Below are positions 24,615-32,842 of a stretch of 33,052 nucleotides of DNA, piece by piece (position 1 is the stretch's first letter; the number at the start of each line of letters is the position of its first letter). The position numbers and the translations under genes were made by a program. A model generated the notes under the pieces. That model searched no databases, was not told the DNA's origin, and was given only the letters and a program-made list of their open reading frames with translations. The DNA lies in contig CAINDR010000004.1 of assembly GCA_903847415.1 (NCBI GenBank), forward strand, positions 1-33,052, read 5' to 3'. The DNA comes from Candidatus Falkowiibacteriota bacterium. GTDB lineage: Bacteria > Patescibacteriota > Patescibacteriia > Patescibacteriales > UBA12465.

Positions 24615-24977
24615 TTATTTTCGATGTATATTAAGTCTTCTTTGTTTAATATAACTCATCACATCACTTTTTAAATACCGAAATTCTCCAAGTTTTTTTG
24701 TCGTTGCAATTTGTTTAATATCTGCTTCACGTAACCCAAGTTTATTTTTTATTTGTTTCTTACTAAGAGAGTCTTCAACAAAAACTTTTTTCTCTAAATT
24801 TAAACTCCTAATATCACGCTTGATTCTACTATTTTTTGTATTCAGTTTTTTGTTTTCGATAGAAAATTTTAGTTCTTCAATTTTTTTTATTACAAAATCA
24901 AGTTCAATTGTCTGAGACAAACTATTAACTTCTAAATACTCAAATAATTTTTTAACTTTGATGCTTTTCATTGACAT
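24615..24977 (-). CDS. Coiled-coil protein with excisionase-like helix-turn-helix
   Basis: A 120-residue protein. The first 70 residues are Lys/Glu-rich and likely helical (IELDFVIKKIEELKFSIENKK). The last 50, SLSKKQIKNKLGLREADI, then GEFRYLKSDVMSYIKQRR, follow the pattern of MerR/excisionase-type winged helix-turn-helix domains (HTH_17), with the recognition part before a strand and a final helix. DNA binding is therefore plausible but inferred. It is 39 nt downstream of the zinc-ribbon gene and 5 nt upstream of the OB-like membrane protein. Confidence 0.6.
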   Translation of the reverse strand: MSMKSIKVKKLFEYLEVNSLSQTIELDFVIKKIEELKFSIENKKLNTKNSRIKRDIRSLNLEKKVFVEDSLSKKQIKNKLGLREADIKQIATTKKLGEFRYLKSDVMSYIKQRRLNIHRK

Positions 24978-25016
24978 CTCATTAAATAACTAGCAGCTCC
25001 AGAATTTCTGGGATAC

Positions 25017-25595
25017 TTACGATAAAGTTGCTTTTGGGTTTAACCCAGACCTTTTATCTTTTTTAAACTTTTCATACTTTAAAAACCATTTTGTGTAATG
25101 CCTTAAATGAAAATCTGGAAACTCTGATTTAAGAAAATTTCTGATATCAGAAGAGTTCACGCTAGAAGCAGCCTGATGTAGGTGACAATATAATTCCCAA
25201 AACATTTTATAACCATTTTTTGAAACAACCATATTACTATTTTCTTTAATTACATCGGATTTGAGAACGGTCTTTAGTGTGTTTAGATCGTCCAAGAAGG
25301 TGCAGATAAAGTTACGGAAAAGAGTGTTGTAATGCGCCCCCCAAGTACATTCAATAAAATGGGCAAGATACTCACCCATATTATATTTAATAGCAGTAAC
25401 GACCATTTTGTACTCGCGGCTATCAGGAGTCTTGCGAGAGCTTATTAATAGTTCGTTTAATTCGTAGTCGTTTTTATTTAAATAGACATCTAGGCCAACA
25501 AAATTAAAGCCACAGAGAGGATTAGGACAACATTTATCTATAAAAGATAAATCCAGGATATTCTTACAGTCCGGGCACTTGATATAATTTGACAT
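25017..25595 (-). CDS. Zinc-ribbon protein, unknown
   Basis: A 192-residue protein beginning with a treble-clef-like zinc site, CPDCKNILDLSFIDKCCPNPLCGF (cysteines at 8, 11, 22-23 and 28). The remainder is probably all-helical and soluble (ELLISSRKTPDSREYKMVV, FLDDLNTLKTVL, NSSDIRNFLKSEF) and ends in a basic tail. I do not recognise the family. It has its own extended -10 promoter and leads the group of four genes that ends with sppA. Confidence 0.65.
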   Translation of the reverse strand: MSNYIKCPDCKNILDLSFIDKCCPNPLCGFNFVGLDVYLNKNDYELNELLISSRKTPDSREYKMVVTAIKYNMGEYLAHFIECTWGAHYNTLFRNFICTFLDDLNTLKTVLKSDVIKENSNMVVSKNGYKMFWELYCHLHQAASSVNSSDIRNFLKSEFPDFHLRHYTKWFLKYEKFKKDKRSGLNPKATLS

Positions 25596-25616
25596 AAAAT
25601 TGTTATTAATACTTAA

Positions 25617-25625
25617 ATTATATCA
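25617..25625 (-). promoter_or_regulatory. Extended -10 promoter of the sppA-containing operon
   Basis: On the minus strand TGA precedes TATAAT (25622-25617), about 21 nt before the ATG at 25595. The -35 hexamer is weak (TTAGCG, 17 nt upstream). Confidence 0.6.
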
Positions 25626-25647
25626 CTTTGCCCTAAAAACGCTAACT

Positions 25648-25935
25648 TTACCATAATTCAAAGAATTCTACTGAAATATAGCTCTGCCCAGTCGCGCCTT
25701 CAATCATGTCGGTATATTTTCTATCTCGACTAATTTTGTAAGCAAAAACTCTTCCCCAAAAATTATCTTTGTTTTTTGCCCCCATAGTGAAACAATGAGC
25801 AAAATTTACCCCATAGCCAGTACCTAAAATTGTATAATATTGCTCTTCTCCGTCTTCTAGCCCATAAACCATAACATCTTCCGTGGAACCATCTGAAGCT
25901 GTTTTTCTCATAAATTCAATATTTTCTTTCTTCAT
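25648..25935 (-). CDS. Small protein of unknown function
   Basis: A 95-residue soluble protein rich in aromatic residues and glycine, probably a small beta-fold (EQYYTILGTGYGVNFAHCF, NFWGRVFAYKI, SYISVEFFELW). It has one histidine and one cysteine side by side (AHCF) but no zinc motif. I do not recognise it. It starts 22 nt after the Cys-rich gene, so it is the second gene under the SAM riboswitch. Confidence 0.55.
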   Translation of the reverse strand: MKKENIEFMRKTASDGSTEDVMVYGLEDGEEQYYTILGTGYGVNFAHCFTMGAKNKDNFWGRVFAYKISRDRKYTDMIEGATGQSYISVEFFELW

Positions 25936-25957
25936 ATAGATAAAATCAATTTATTTA

Positions 25958-26215
25958 TTAAAAAGGGCTGGGCCCAGCAAAATGAGGCGTATGACAACAC
26001 TTGCCATCTTCTTCAATATGTTCTGAAATTGGAGTCCAATAAAATTTATCCCTTTTGGGGCAAATCATACTTGGGCTAATGGTGCCATTATTTCTACTTT
26101 TTGCTACTGCGCATGCACAATAAACAGGAACTGTGCCATTATATTTCTCTTCCACATTTCCTTTCCACCTATTACATTTATTGCAGAGATCGATATTTAT
26201 TTGTTCTACTTTCAT
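25958..26215 (-). CDS. Small Cys-rich protein controlled by a SAM riboswitch
   Basis: From ATG at 26215 the protein has 85 residues with eight cysteines: CNKC at about 10, YCAC at about 33, MICPKR at about 50 and KCCH at about 73, which suggests binding of zinc or an iron-sulfur centre. I do not recognise the family. A longer frame starting at 26254 is excluded because it would run through the terminator stem of the riboswitch. The upstream SAM-I riboswitch predicts that the gene is shut off when S-adenosylmethionine is plentiful, so a link to methionine, sulfur or methylation is likely; this is inference from regulation, not from the protein. Confidence 0.7.
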   Translation of the reverse strand: MKVEQINIDLCNKCNRWKGNVEEKYNGTVPVYCACAVAKSRNNGTISPSMICPKRDKFYWTPISEHIEEDGKCCHTPHFAGPSPF

Positions 26216-26234
26216 AGATTTATTTATTAATAAT

Positions 26235-26263
26235 AAAAAAGCTCTTCCCAACAAAGGAAAGAG
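26235..26263 (-). terminator. Riboswitch-linked intrinsic terminator
   Basis: On the minus strand CTCTTTCC (26263-26256), loop TTTGTT and GGGAAGAG (26249-26242) are followed by C and six T. It lies between the SAM aptamer and the ATG at 26215, as expected for the expression platform. Confidence 0.85.
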
Positions 26264-26291
26264 TTTCTATTTATGAAAATAAAAAATCGAC

Positions 26292-26396
26292 CTTTATCTT
26301 TCCCTTATCGGGCTAGAATTGGCACCTTCCGGATGGATTACTCCGGGGTTGCTGGCAGGTCATAGGGCTAGTTCCCTCGCTGCACTCTTTATAAAA
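26292..26396 (-). promoter_or_regulatory. SAM-I (S-box) riboswitch aptamer
   Basis: Read on the minus strand it shows the S-box core in order: a P1 arm TTTTAT, AAGAG, GCGAGGGAACTAGCCCTATGA, the K-turn part CCAGCAACC, a P3 helix CCGGA...TCCGG, AAGGTGCCAATTC, a P4 element and AAAGATAAAG, whose ATAAAG pairs with the P1 start. Spacing and the invariant AGGTGCCAATTC / GAAAGAT blocks agree with the known SAM-I family. A terminator stem follows. On SAM binding the terminator should form and the Cys-rich gene be switched off. Confidence 0.9.
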
Positions 26397-26458
26397 CGAT
26401 TATTCAATTGTACTTATACGGTAACAAAGTACGGATATTTAATCAATACAACTAATAT

Positions 26459-27238
26459 TTAAATCGAGGGGTAATCAGCAACTAAAAGCATTTTGTCGCA
26501 AATTGGGCAAGAAACATCAAGGCAAAAATGGCTATCAGTATTTATGCAATCACTCGTTTTCGGTGTTCCTTTCCAGCCACAGGCTGGGCATTCTAGTTCA
26601 ATATTTTCATTATAATCTTCATACTTAATAACTGGAGCGGGGTTATCTTTCATAAATGTTAAACTATCAATTCGGCTTAAATCACTAGCCAAAAATTTAA
26701 GATCCCAGGCTAGTGGGCTCTCGGGCCAACGACTAACTAGTGCACTTATAACTTTTAGTTGATTTGGGATTATTTTCTCTCGAGGCGCATTAAAACGTTC
26801 AAAAACTTCGTCTCCATATTTTTTGTGATCATCAATAAGCTCGGAAATATTACTTATAACATCAGCGGATTTAACAAGAACAGACTCATGAGAAAAATTT
26901 TTAATATGTTTTAGGGCCTCGGCTTTTCTTTCGTCCCAAGATAAAGATTTATTCTGTTCAGTAACACTTAAAACAAGTTTCATTACTTCATTCCCAAACC
27001 TTTCCTTAATCATCTCAGATGTCACTTTTTTTTCATTAATACTGTCTTCAATGGTGTCATGCAAAATACCAGCCAAAATAACATCTTCTGACGCTTTAGC
27101 TAAAGAGAGAATAATGCCAACTGTAAGAGGGTGAATGATATATGGAGTTTCCTTTCCCTTTCGTTTTTGCTGCTGATATTGGTTATGTGTTTTTGTGGCG
27201 AACTTAATTGCCTGTTGAATTGTTGTTGTATAAATCAT
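26459..27238 (-). CDS. HD-domain hydrolase (SpoT/Mesh1-like) with C-terminal zinc ribbon
   Basis: A 259-residue protein. Residues 1-190 are an HD domain of the (p)ppGpp hydrolase type: KETPYIIHP with H36, AGILHDTIED with H60 and D61, and VKSADVISNI with D126 and N130, i.e. the four metal ligands and the typical KxADxxxN line are all there. There is no synthetase or TGS domain, so it is a stand-alone hydrolase like the small alarmone hydrolases. Unlike those, it carries a zinc ribbon at the C-terminus (about 212-250: CPACGW and CPICDK plus two further cysteines). Alarmone is the best-known substrate, but another nucleotide is possible. It follows the 102-residue gene by 19 nt and shares the structured leader RNA. 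Confidence 0.85.
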   Translation of the reverse strand: MIYTTTIQQAIKFATKTHNQYQQQKRKGKETPYIIHPLTVGIILSLAKASEDVILAGILHDTIEDSINEKKVTSEMIKERFGNEVMKLVLSVTEQNKSLSWDERKAEALKHIKNFSHESVLVKSADVISNISELIDDHKKYGDEVFERFNAPREKIIPNQLKVISALVSRWPESPLAWDLKFLASDLSRIDSLTFMKDNPAPVIKYEDYNENIELECPACGWKGTPKTSDCINTDSHFCLDVSCPICDKMLLVADYPSI

Positions 27239-27257
27239 AAATTTTTAATTAGTTTTA

Positions 27258-27560
27258 TTATACCATTTTTCTCTTTATATAATTTTCTGCTTCCCGCTCA
27301 ACATAAGTCCAGGCAGAAAAGTGTATTCCTTTTTGTTCACTATAAATCCAAGGATCTTCACCAAAGAATCTATAGCGCCTGATAAGCTCTTCGACACTTA
27401 TATTAGGAAGGTATACGCCATCCATACTGTTTTCGGTAATAATCTTGCATGCCTCGATTGCTTCTTCTAGTGTATTGTATTCCCCCGCTCTATAGCGATA
27501 GCTTTCATCCATATGATGAAAATTATCATCTACATATACTATAACTTTTTTGTTTTCCAT
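27258..27560 (-). CDS. Small conserved-looking acidic protein
   Basis: From ATG at 27560 the protein has 100 residues with a beta-strand start (KKVIVYVDDNFHHMDESYRYRAG), a helix (NTLEEAIEACKIITENSM), and then EELIRRYRFFGEDPWIYS and HFSAWTYVEREAENYIKRK. I think similar small proteins occur widely with unknown function, from memory only. GGGAGG, 8 nt before the ATG, is the strongest Shine-Dalgarno site I noticed in the window, and a GTG 9 nt upstream of the ATG overlaps it and is rejected. The gene lies behind a ~190-nt leader RNA with a terminator and before the HD-domain gene. Confidence 0.75.
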   Translation of the reverse strand: MENKKVIVYVDDNFHHMDESYRYRAGEYNTLEEAIEACKIITENSMDGVYLPNISVEELIRRYRFFGEDPWIYSEQKGIHFSAWTYVEREAENYIKRKMV

Positions 27561-27590
27561 ATTTATCACCTCCCTACTAGCTTAGTCGAC

Positions 27591-27660
27591 AAAAAAAGCG
27601 GCTAAGAGATTTACCCAAAAGATATTGCTATCTCTTAGATTGAAATCTCCCAACCGCTTT
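27591..27660 (-). terminator. Large two-step terminator hairpin of the leader RNA
   Basis: On the minus strand an 18-nt arm (27660-27643) pairs with 27612-27595 through Watson-Crick and G-U pairs and is followed by T7. The 30-nt interior forms its own hairpin, AGAGATA-GCAA-TATCTTT. It sits between the leader RNA and the Shine-Dalgarno site of the 100-residue gene, as in attenuators. Confidence 0.8.
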
Positions 27661-27780
27661 AACGATTAGTCATTCATTACATCTGGCTCTCAGCAGATTT
27701 CCCTGATTGCCTATTCACACGAGGTGAAAGAAATAAATGGTGCTGTTATGCTCCGCACTAGAGCTTGTATTGTTAACTAC
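27661..27780 (-). ncRNA. Putative structured leader RNA (unidentified cis-regulator)
   Basis: About 120 nt between a promoter and a large terminator with no protein-like frame. On the minus strand it can form at least three local helices: GTGC...GCAC (about 27757-27737), TTCAC-CTC-GTGTGAA (about 27727-27713) and ATCTG-CTGAGAGC-CAGAT (about 27699-27682). I compared it from memory with T-box, TPP, FMN, purine, preQ1, guanidine and cobalamin classes and found no match. Confidence 0.55.
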
Positions 27781-27786
27781 ATTATT

Positions 27787-27815
27787 AGTTTACCTTATAA
27801 TTAGTGAAAAGTCAA
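27787..27815 (-). promoter_or_regulatory. Promoter of the leader RNA / HD-protein operon
   Basis: On the minus strand TTGACT (27815-27810) and TAAACT (27792-27787) are 17 nt apart, placing the start near 27780. Confidence 0.55.
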
Positions 27816-27848
27816 ATTTTCACAGCATATTTCTTAAAGTTATTGCTC

Positions 27849-28541
27849 TTACTTTAATAAGAAAATCGCATCCCCTTGCTTAGTGAGCTTCTCTGCTCCA
27901 TCTCGTCCCAATATTAAAGCCGAATCTTCTTTAGTGGTTGTTTTAAACGCAAGGCGGGCAGGAATATTATCTTTCATTAAGCCAGTAAAAACTTCCGGAG
28001 ATGGCCGCGAAGAAGCCATTATCATATGGATTCCAACAACGCTACTCGTTTGCGCCAATCTTAATACTTGAGATTCAAATTTACTTGTTTCTCCTAAAAT
28101 AAAATCGGACATTTCATCCATCACAAAAACCACATAAAACATTTTATTTTTGTGTTTTTTGTTGTAAGTTTCAATGTTTTTACAACTGGATTCCATTAAA
28201 ATATCATAACGACGATTTACTTCATCTACGCACCAATTCAAAGCATCGACAACGTCCTTGGCTTTCCATAAAACCGGCCTCAAGAGAAAGGGATTCCCAT
28301 CGTAAACAGGTAAATCACATTTTTTAGCATCAGCTAAAATAAGTTTCAAGACATCTGGAGTGTTTTGAGCTATCAAACTATTAATAACGGAATGGAGAAA
28401 ATAAGATTTCCCAGAACCAGTTTCTCCACCTACAAATAAGTGTGGTAGCAAATGCAAATCAAAACTAAACGGTTTGCCATTGGTGTCCTTATCAAAAGTA
28501 ACAACTAAATTTGCTGCCACTGATTTTAGCTCTGTTTTCAT
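27849..28541 (-). CDS. Free-standing FtsK/SpoIIIE-like motor domain
   Basis: From ATG at 28541 the protein has 230 residues: the RecA-like motor of the FtsK family alone. Walker A GGETGSGKS is at 38-46, KLILADAKKCDLPVYDG at about 66, Walker B VVFVMDEMSDF at 137-147, and the family signature SSRPSPEVFTGLMKDNIPARLAF at about 177. The membrane domain, linker and the DNA-recognising gamma winged helix of cell-division FtsK are all absent, and the chain stops soon after GDAIFLLK, slightly shorter than usual. It begins 7 nt after the hsdR stop and is therefore co-transcribed with the type I restriction genes. It may pump or grip DNA for that system or derive from a conjugative/integrative element. 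The longer frame from 28586 overlaps hsdR and is rejected. Confidence 0.85.
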   Translation of the reverse strand: MKTELKSVAANLVVTFDKDTNGKPFSFDLHLLPHLFVGGETGSGKSYFLHSVINSLIAQNTPDVLKLILADAKKCDLPVYDGNPFLLRPVLWKAKDVVDALNWCVDEVNRRYDILMESSCKNIETYNKKHKNKMFYVVFVMDEMSDFILGETSKFESQVLRLAQTSSVVGIHMIMASSRPSPEVFTGLMKDNIPARLAFKTTTKEDSALILGRDGAEKLTKQGDAIFLLK

Positions 28542-28548
28542 ATATTTA

Positions 28549-31500
28549 TTATAATTTCCCGCCAGAAATATCAAAAAACCTTTCAAAAAAACTTGTCAGT
28601 TTAGTTAAGACGCTTTCGCGTTTCTTGCTACGCTCACCTGTTGGAGAAAATCTAGAAACTGGTGGTAAAACTTTTGTAATAGCGGTACCAGTTGTTGCAA
28701 CACTACCATCACGGAAGGAATTTTTTACAAATAAATAAGTTGCATCGTGGTCCAAGCCTTCGTTATCAATGATCTTATCGAGTTCCTCAAATTTTTTCTT
28801 ATCTACAAATTTATGCCAGTCTTCATCGATAACCGAATGAACATCAAGTGAGTTAATAAATTGATTAATAAGCTCCTTTTTATTTCTTAATTCAAAACTG
28901 GAATCTATAGCCTTATTAATATCAATCAGAATTTCACGATTTTTATTGTGATCTTCATGATATCTCTTGATAAGCCCTAATACAAAATCAATATTAATTT
29001 CCACCTGTTTAATGAGCTCCATCTCAAATACTAAATCGTCATTAATATTTTCTTGCTCAACCTCTATGCCCTTTCGAAATTCATTATAGAGGTCTATGTA
29101 CATACTGTGGTAATCCTGAACATCGCGCTCAGTCAGAATCTTATTGCCAATAAATTCATCAAAAGTTGTTAAAATATTGCGTACTCGTAAAATGCCACTA
29201 TATAGTTTAATAAAATCTTTTTGCGCTTGTTCGCCAATAATGCGTTCGCCCACAGGAAATTTTTCCAAGAGTTCGGTTGCTAGGCTGACATAGCCCCGGA
29301 CTTCCTTGTCACCATCTTTATATCCATTATAATATTCTTCATATGATTTAAGAAGGACAATACCACCCGCTTCTTTATCGCCAAATAGTGCGATAGACTC
29401 ATTTGTCGCTTTTTCTAAATTACGAAAGCAAACAACGTTTCCAAAAGTCTTAACGCTATTTAAAATACGATTTGTGCGTGAAAATGCCTGTAAAAGACCA
29501 TGCAATCTAAGATTTTTATCTACCCACAAAGTATTAAGTGTTATCGCATCAAACCCAGTTAAAAACATGTTAACCACAATAAGCACGTCAATTTCACGAT
29601 TTTTAACTCTTAAGCTTACATCTTTATAATAATTTTGAAATTTATCAGACGAGGTATCATAAGAAGTTCCAAACATAGCATTATAATCAGTAATGGCGTT
29701 GTCCAGAAAATCTCTAGAGCTAACATCAAGCCCGCTAGTATCTTCAGAATTTTCGTCTATCATTCCATCAACATCCTCATCATTCACTCCAAAGCTATAA
29801 ATGGTTGCTACTTTAAGTTTTTGGTCACTCGGCACGTCAGCGAGTTGTTTTTTAAATTCAGCGTAATATTTTTTAGCAACATCAATAGATGAGACAGCAA
29901 AAATAGAATTAAAGCCAGCTAATCTGCGGTCCTTAAGTTTATAAAGACTATTGCGCTTGGTTTTCTGATCAAAGTGTTCACGAATATAACTAACAATGTT
30001 TGTTAATCGTTCTGGTGATGCAAGTACTGCTTCGCGATCAATATCGCTCACTTTTTTATCTTCAATATTCTCAGCTTCATGAACTGTAGAAACATAATCA
30101 ACTTTAAAAGGTAAAACATTTTTATCAGCGATAGCGTCAACAATAGTGTAGGTGTGTAATTTTTCTCCGAATGCCTGCTCTGTAGTTTTCAAATCTGGTC
30201 TTCCTCCAGCAGATGCATTCTTCGAGAAAATAGGAGTTCCAGTAAAACCAAAAAGATTATAGTTTTTAAACGTTTTTGTAATTGCAGCATGCATGTCACC
30301 AAACTGAGAACGATGACATTCGTCGAAAATAAGAACCACGTGAGCATCAAAGATAGTGTGTCCTGCATTACGACCGATAAAACGATCGAGCTTCTGTATA
30401 GTTGTTATAATAATACGTGTATTTGGGTTTTCTAATTGTCGCTTTAAAATTGTTGTGCTGGTATTGCTATTAGCTGCGCCTTTTTCAAATTTGTCATATT
30501 CTCGCATCGTCTGATAATCTAAGTCCTTACGATCAACGACAAACACAACCTGATCAACAGAAGGAATTTTACTGACTAACTGTGCTGTTTTAAAACTAGT
30601 TAAAGTTTTTCCTGATCCAGTGGTATGCCAAATATAACCACCTGCTTCTACTGTGCCAAGTTTTTTATAATTTGTACTAACCTCTATACGACTTAAAATT
30701 TTCTCTGTTGCTACTATCTGGTAGGGTCGCATAACCAAAAGTTGTCGATCGGTAGTAAATACACAATAGCGAGTTAAAATATTCAAAAGGGCATGCTTGG
30801 CAAAAAATGTTTTGCTAAAATCCATTAAATCGGTAATCGGACGATTAGTAGCATCTGCCCACCAACTAGTAAATTCAAAACTACTACTTGCTCGCTTACC
30901 TTTCTTTACTATTCCCTCACTTGATTCTTTTATATGTTCAGAGCGAGTAGTGTTACTGTAATATTTTGTATGTGTGCCATTAGAAATAATAAATAATTGA
31001 ACATATTCGAACAACCCAGCAGAAGCCCAGAAACTTTCACGCTGATAGCGATTAATCTGATTAAAGGCTTCAGCAATAGCAACTCCTCGACGTTTTAGCT
31101 CGACATGTACCATCGGCAAACCGTTTACAAGAATTGTCACATCATAACGGTTAGAGCGCTGACCATCTTCTGTCGTATATTGATTTATAACCTGCAAACT
31201 ATTGTCGTGAATATTATCCTTTTTAATAAGATATATGTTCTTAGTCGTCCCGCTGTCACAAATTAGATTCTTGACGTGATCCTCTTGAATTGTTGCAGTT
31301 TTTTCTGCGATACTTTGATTTGGATTAGCCAGCTCGCCCACAAAAAAACGCTCCCATTCAGAATCGGCAAAAGTATAGTTATTAAGCTTCTCTAATTGCA
31401 GGCGGAGATTCGCGGTCAAATCAGCCTCGGAAGTAATAGAGAGGTATTCGTATGCTTGAGTCTCTAATTGTTTAATAAAAGCCTGTTCGAGTTCTGCCTC

Positions 31501-31602
31501 GCTTTGATAATGAGCCACGCGAACACTATTTGTAGTATATTCCGCCACCACAGTACTTTGAGAATTTTCTGCGACAAGATTATATTTATTATTAATCGAC
31601 AT
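28549..31602 (-). CDS. hsdR: Type I restriction enzyme, R subunit
   Basis: The 1017-residue motor-nuclease of a type I restriction-modification complex, which translocates and cuts DNA lacking the host methylation. The PD-(D/E)xK nuclease motif is intact: YDVTILVNG with D154 and VELK with E168 and K170. The SF2 helicase follows, with TTGSGKT at 327, LIFDECHRSQFG at 424 and FTGTPIF at 453. The rest is the helicase second half (MFLTGFDAITLNTLWVDK) and the helical C-terminal part that binds the methylase core. The start overlaps the hsdS end by 11 nt. It appears complete. Confidence 0.96.
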   Translation of the reverse strand: MSINNKYNLVAENSQSTVVAEYTTNSVRVAHYQSEAELEQAFIKQLETQAYEYLSITSEADLTANLRLQLEKLNNYTFADSEWERFFVGELANPNQSIAEKTATIQEDHVKNLICDSGTTKNIYLIKKDNIHDNSLQVINQYTTEDGQRSNRYDVTILVNGLPMVHVELKRRGVAIAEAFNQINRYQRESFWASAGLFEYVQLFIISNGTHTKYYSNTTRSEHIKESSEGIVKKGKRASSSFEFTSWWADATNRPITDLMDFSKTFFAKHALLNILTRYCVFTTDRQLLVMRPYQIVATEKILSRIEVSTNYKKLGTVEAGGYIWHTTGSGKTLTSFKTAQLVSKIPSVDQVVFVVDRKDLDYQTMREYDKFEKGAANSNTSTTILKRQLENPNTRIIITTIQKLDRFIGRNAGHTIFDAHVVLIFDECHRSQFGDMHAAITKTFKNYNLFGFTGTPIFSKNASAGGRPDLKTTEQAFGEKLHTYTIVDAIADKNVLPFKVDYVSTVHEAENIEDKKVSDIDREAVLASPERLTNIVSYIREHFDQKTKRNSLYKLKDRRLAGFNSIFAVSSIDVAKKYYAEFKKQLADVPSDQKLKVATIYSFGVNDEDVDGMIDENSEDTSGLDVSSRDFLDNAITDYNAMFGTSYDTSSDKFQNYYKDVSLRVKNREIDVLIVVNMFLTGFDAITLNTLWVDKNLRLHGLLQAFSRTNRILNSVKTFGNVVCFRNLEKATNESIALFGDKEAGGIVLLKSYEEYYNGYKDGDKEVRGYVSLATELLEKFPVGERIIGEQAQKDFIKLYSGILRVRNILTTFDEFIGNKILTERDVQDYHSMYIDLYNEFRKGIEVEQENINDDLVFEMELIKQVEINIDFVLGLIKRYHEDHNKNREILIDINKAIDSSFELRNKKELINQFINSLDVHSVIDEDWHKFVDKKKFEELDKIIDNEGLDHDATYLFVKNSFRDGSVATTGTAITKVLPPVSRFSPTGERSKKRESVLTKLTSFFERFFDISGGKL

Positions 31603-32830
31603 ATTTGTTGAAAGTTAAGAGTTTTTCTCTGTAATATTCGTATTGAGACCTGCGGGCGGAAACTTCCGCCGCCAAACCTAATGAAATGTCGTTCATAAGT
31701 AAATCGAGTTTATCAAGATTTTTAACAATCTCTTGCTGGATCTTAATTGGCGGAACAGGAATGATTGCTTTTTTTAAACCAGAGGCATTTATAGACGAAA
31801 TTTTACCAGATGATATATATTGTTCTATCTGAGAATGAAAATTCTTAGTTTGTAAAAAATAAGAAACATATTTTGGATCCAAATTGTGTACAAAGGTAAA
31901 ACAGGCATCATGAGTTACAATATCCGAATCTCCTAACCACGCCACCCCTCTCCCAATATCTTCGATGGTCTCACCGGCCGCTACAATAATAACATCCCCT
32001 GGGTGTGCAACCCTGAGTTTTTTTGCTAAAGATGGCTCCAAAAAAGACTTAGACTCTCGTGCCCAGATATTATAATGGGTATACATTTCTCCATAATGGA
32101 TGCATGGGACACCTTTTGCAACAATATCGCTTTTAACGAATCTCTTTCCTCTAAAAAAAGTTCCAAGCTCTCCCAAAGTTTTATGCTCAACATCTTTAAT
32201 ATTAAACATTTCATCTCTATAATGCTTATATTGTTTCTTTCTGTCTTCTAGTTCTTTCTTGAGTTCTTTTTCTAGTTCCGCCTTTAGCTCTGTAAAACTG
32301 TCCAGAATTTCAACAATTTTTTCTTGAATTACAATTGGAGGAAGAGGAATTTTAATTGATAATATTTTTGCCATATCTGGGTGCTTAACCCCAGAACCAC
32401 GAAAACAATTTTCAATATAATCATTTTTAACTAAAAGATAGTAATAACAATATTTTAAGTTTAATATTTTATGATTAAATGAGCTGGCTAAGATATTTCC
32501 GCTATCAACAAACATGCCTTTGTAATATTTTAAATTCGCCGAACCGCCTGATGGGATAGCAATAACTTCACCGTTATTTAGATTTTCTCTGGCCAAATCT
32601 TCATTAGTCCAACCATTAAACTGTCCTGTAGACAATAATTTAACGCACCCATTGGGAGTTTCTAAATCCTTCAATTTTTTAGCGGAAACATGCCTAAAAG
32701 ATAAAACCTTTGTCTGTTTTTCTTTTGACACTCCATTGAATCTTTTATCCCAAACTGTGAGCTCCCTTAGCTCTTTAAATTCCATTACCTTCGGGCAGAG
32801 CTCATCTATTAGTTTGTCGATTTTACTCAT
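31592..32830 (-). CDS. hsdS: Type I restriction enzyme, specificity subunit
   Basis: A 412-residue DNA-recognition subunit with the standard two target-recognition domains, each closed by a conserved helix: LPPIVIQEKIVEILDSFTEL followed by a long charged coiled coil (about 165-205), and VPPIKIQQEIVKNLDKLDLL near 360-385. It sets the bipartite sequence recognised by both methylase and nuclease. No truncation is seen. Its ATG lies 12 nt after the stop of the remaining hsdM end, the usual M-S-R order. Confidence 0.95.
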   Translation of the reverse strand: MSKIDKLIDELCPKVMEFKELRELTVWDKRFNGVSKEKQTKVLSFRHVSAKKLKDLETPNGCVKLLSTGQFNGWTNEDLARENLNNGEVIAIPSGGSANLKYYKGMFVDSGNILASSFNHKILNLKYCYYYLLVKNDYIENCFRGSGVKHPDMAKILSIKIPLPPIVIQEKIVEILDSFTELKAELEKELKKELEDRKKQYKHYRDEMFNIKDVEHKTLGELGTFFRGKRFVKSDIVAKGVPCIHYGEMYTHYNIWARESKSFLEPSLAKKLRVAHPGDVIIVAAGETIEDIGRGVAWLGDSDIVTHDACFTFVHNLDPKYVSYFLQTKNFHSQIEQYISSGKISSINASGLKKAIIPVPPIKIQQEIVKNLDKLDLLMNDISLGLAAEVSARRSQYEYYREKLLTFNKYVD

Positions 32831-32842
32831 ATTTGTTTTATA

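Noticed and set aside
25965-25976. Palindrome GCTGGGCCCAGC with a T run near the end of the Cys-rich gene, considered as terminator
   Set aside because: It encodes the last residues of the protein, leaves only a 4-bp stem with a 4-nt loop, and the next gene follows after 22 nt.
27682-27699. CTGAGA in the leader RNA, considered as a TPP riboswitch mark
   Set aside because: The other TPP blocks (ACCTGAT, GGAAGG-type loop) are missing and the CTGAGA sits in a simple hairpin loop.
28542-28586. N-terminal extension of the FtsK-like gene
   Set aside because: Lies inside the hsdR 3' end; ATG at 28541 gives the normal motor-domain start.
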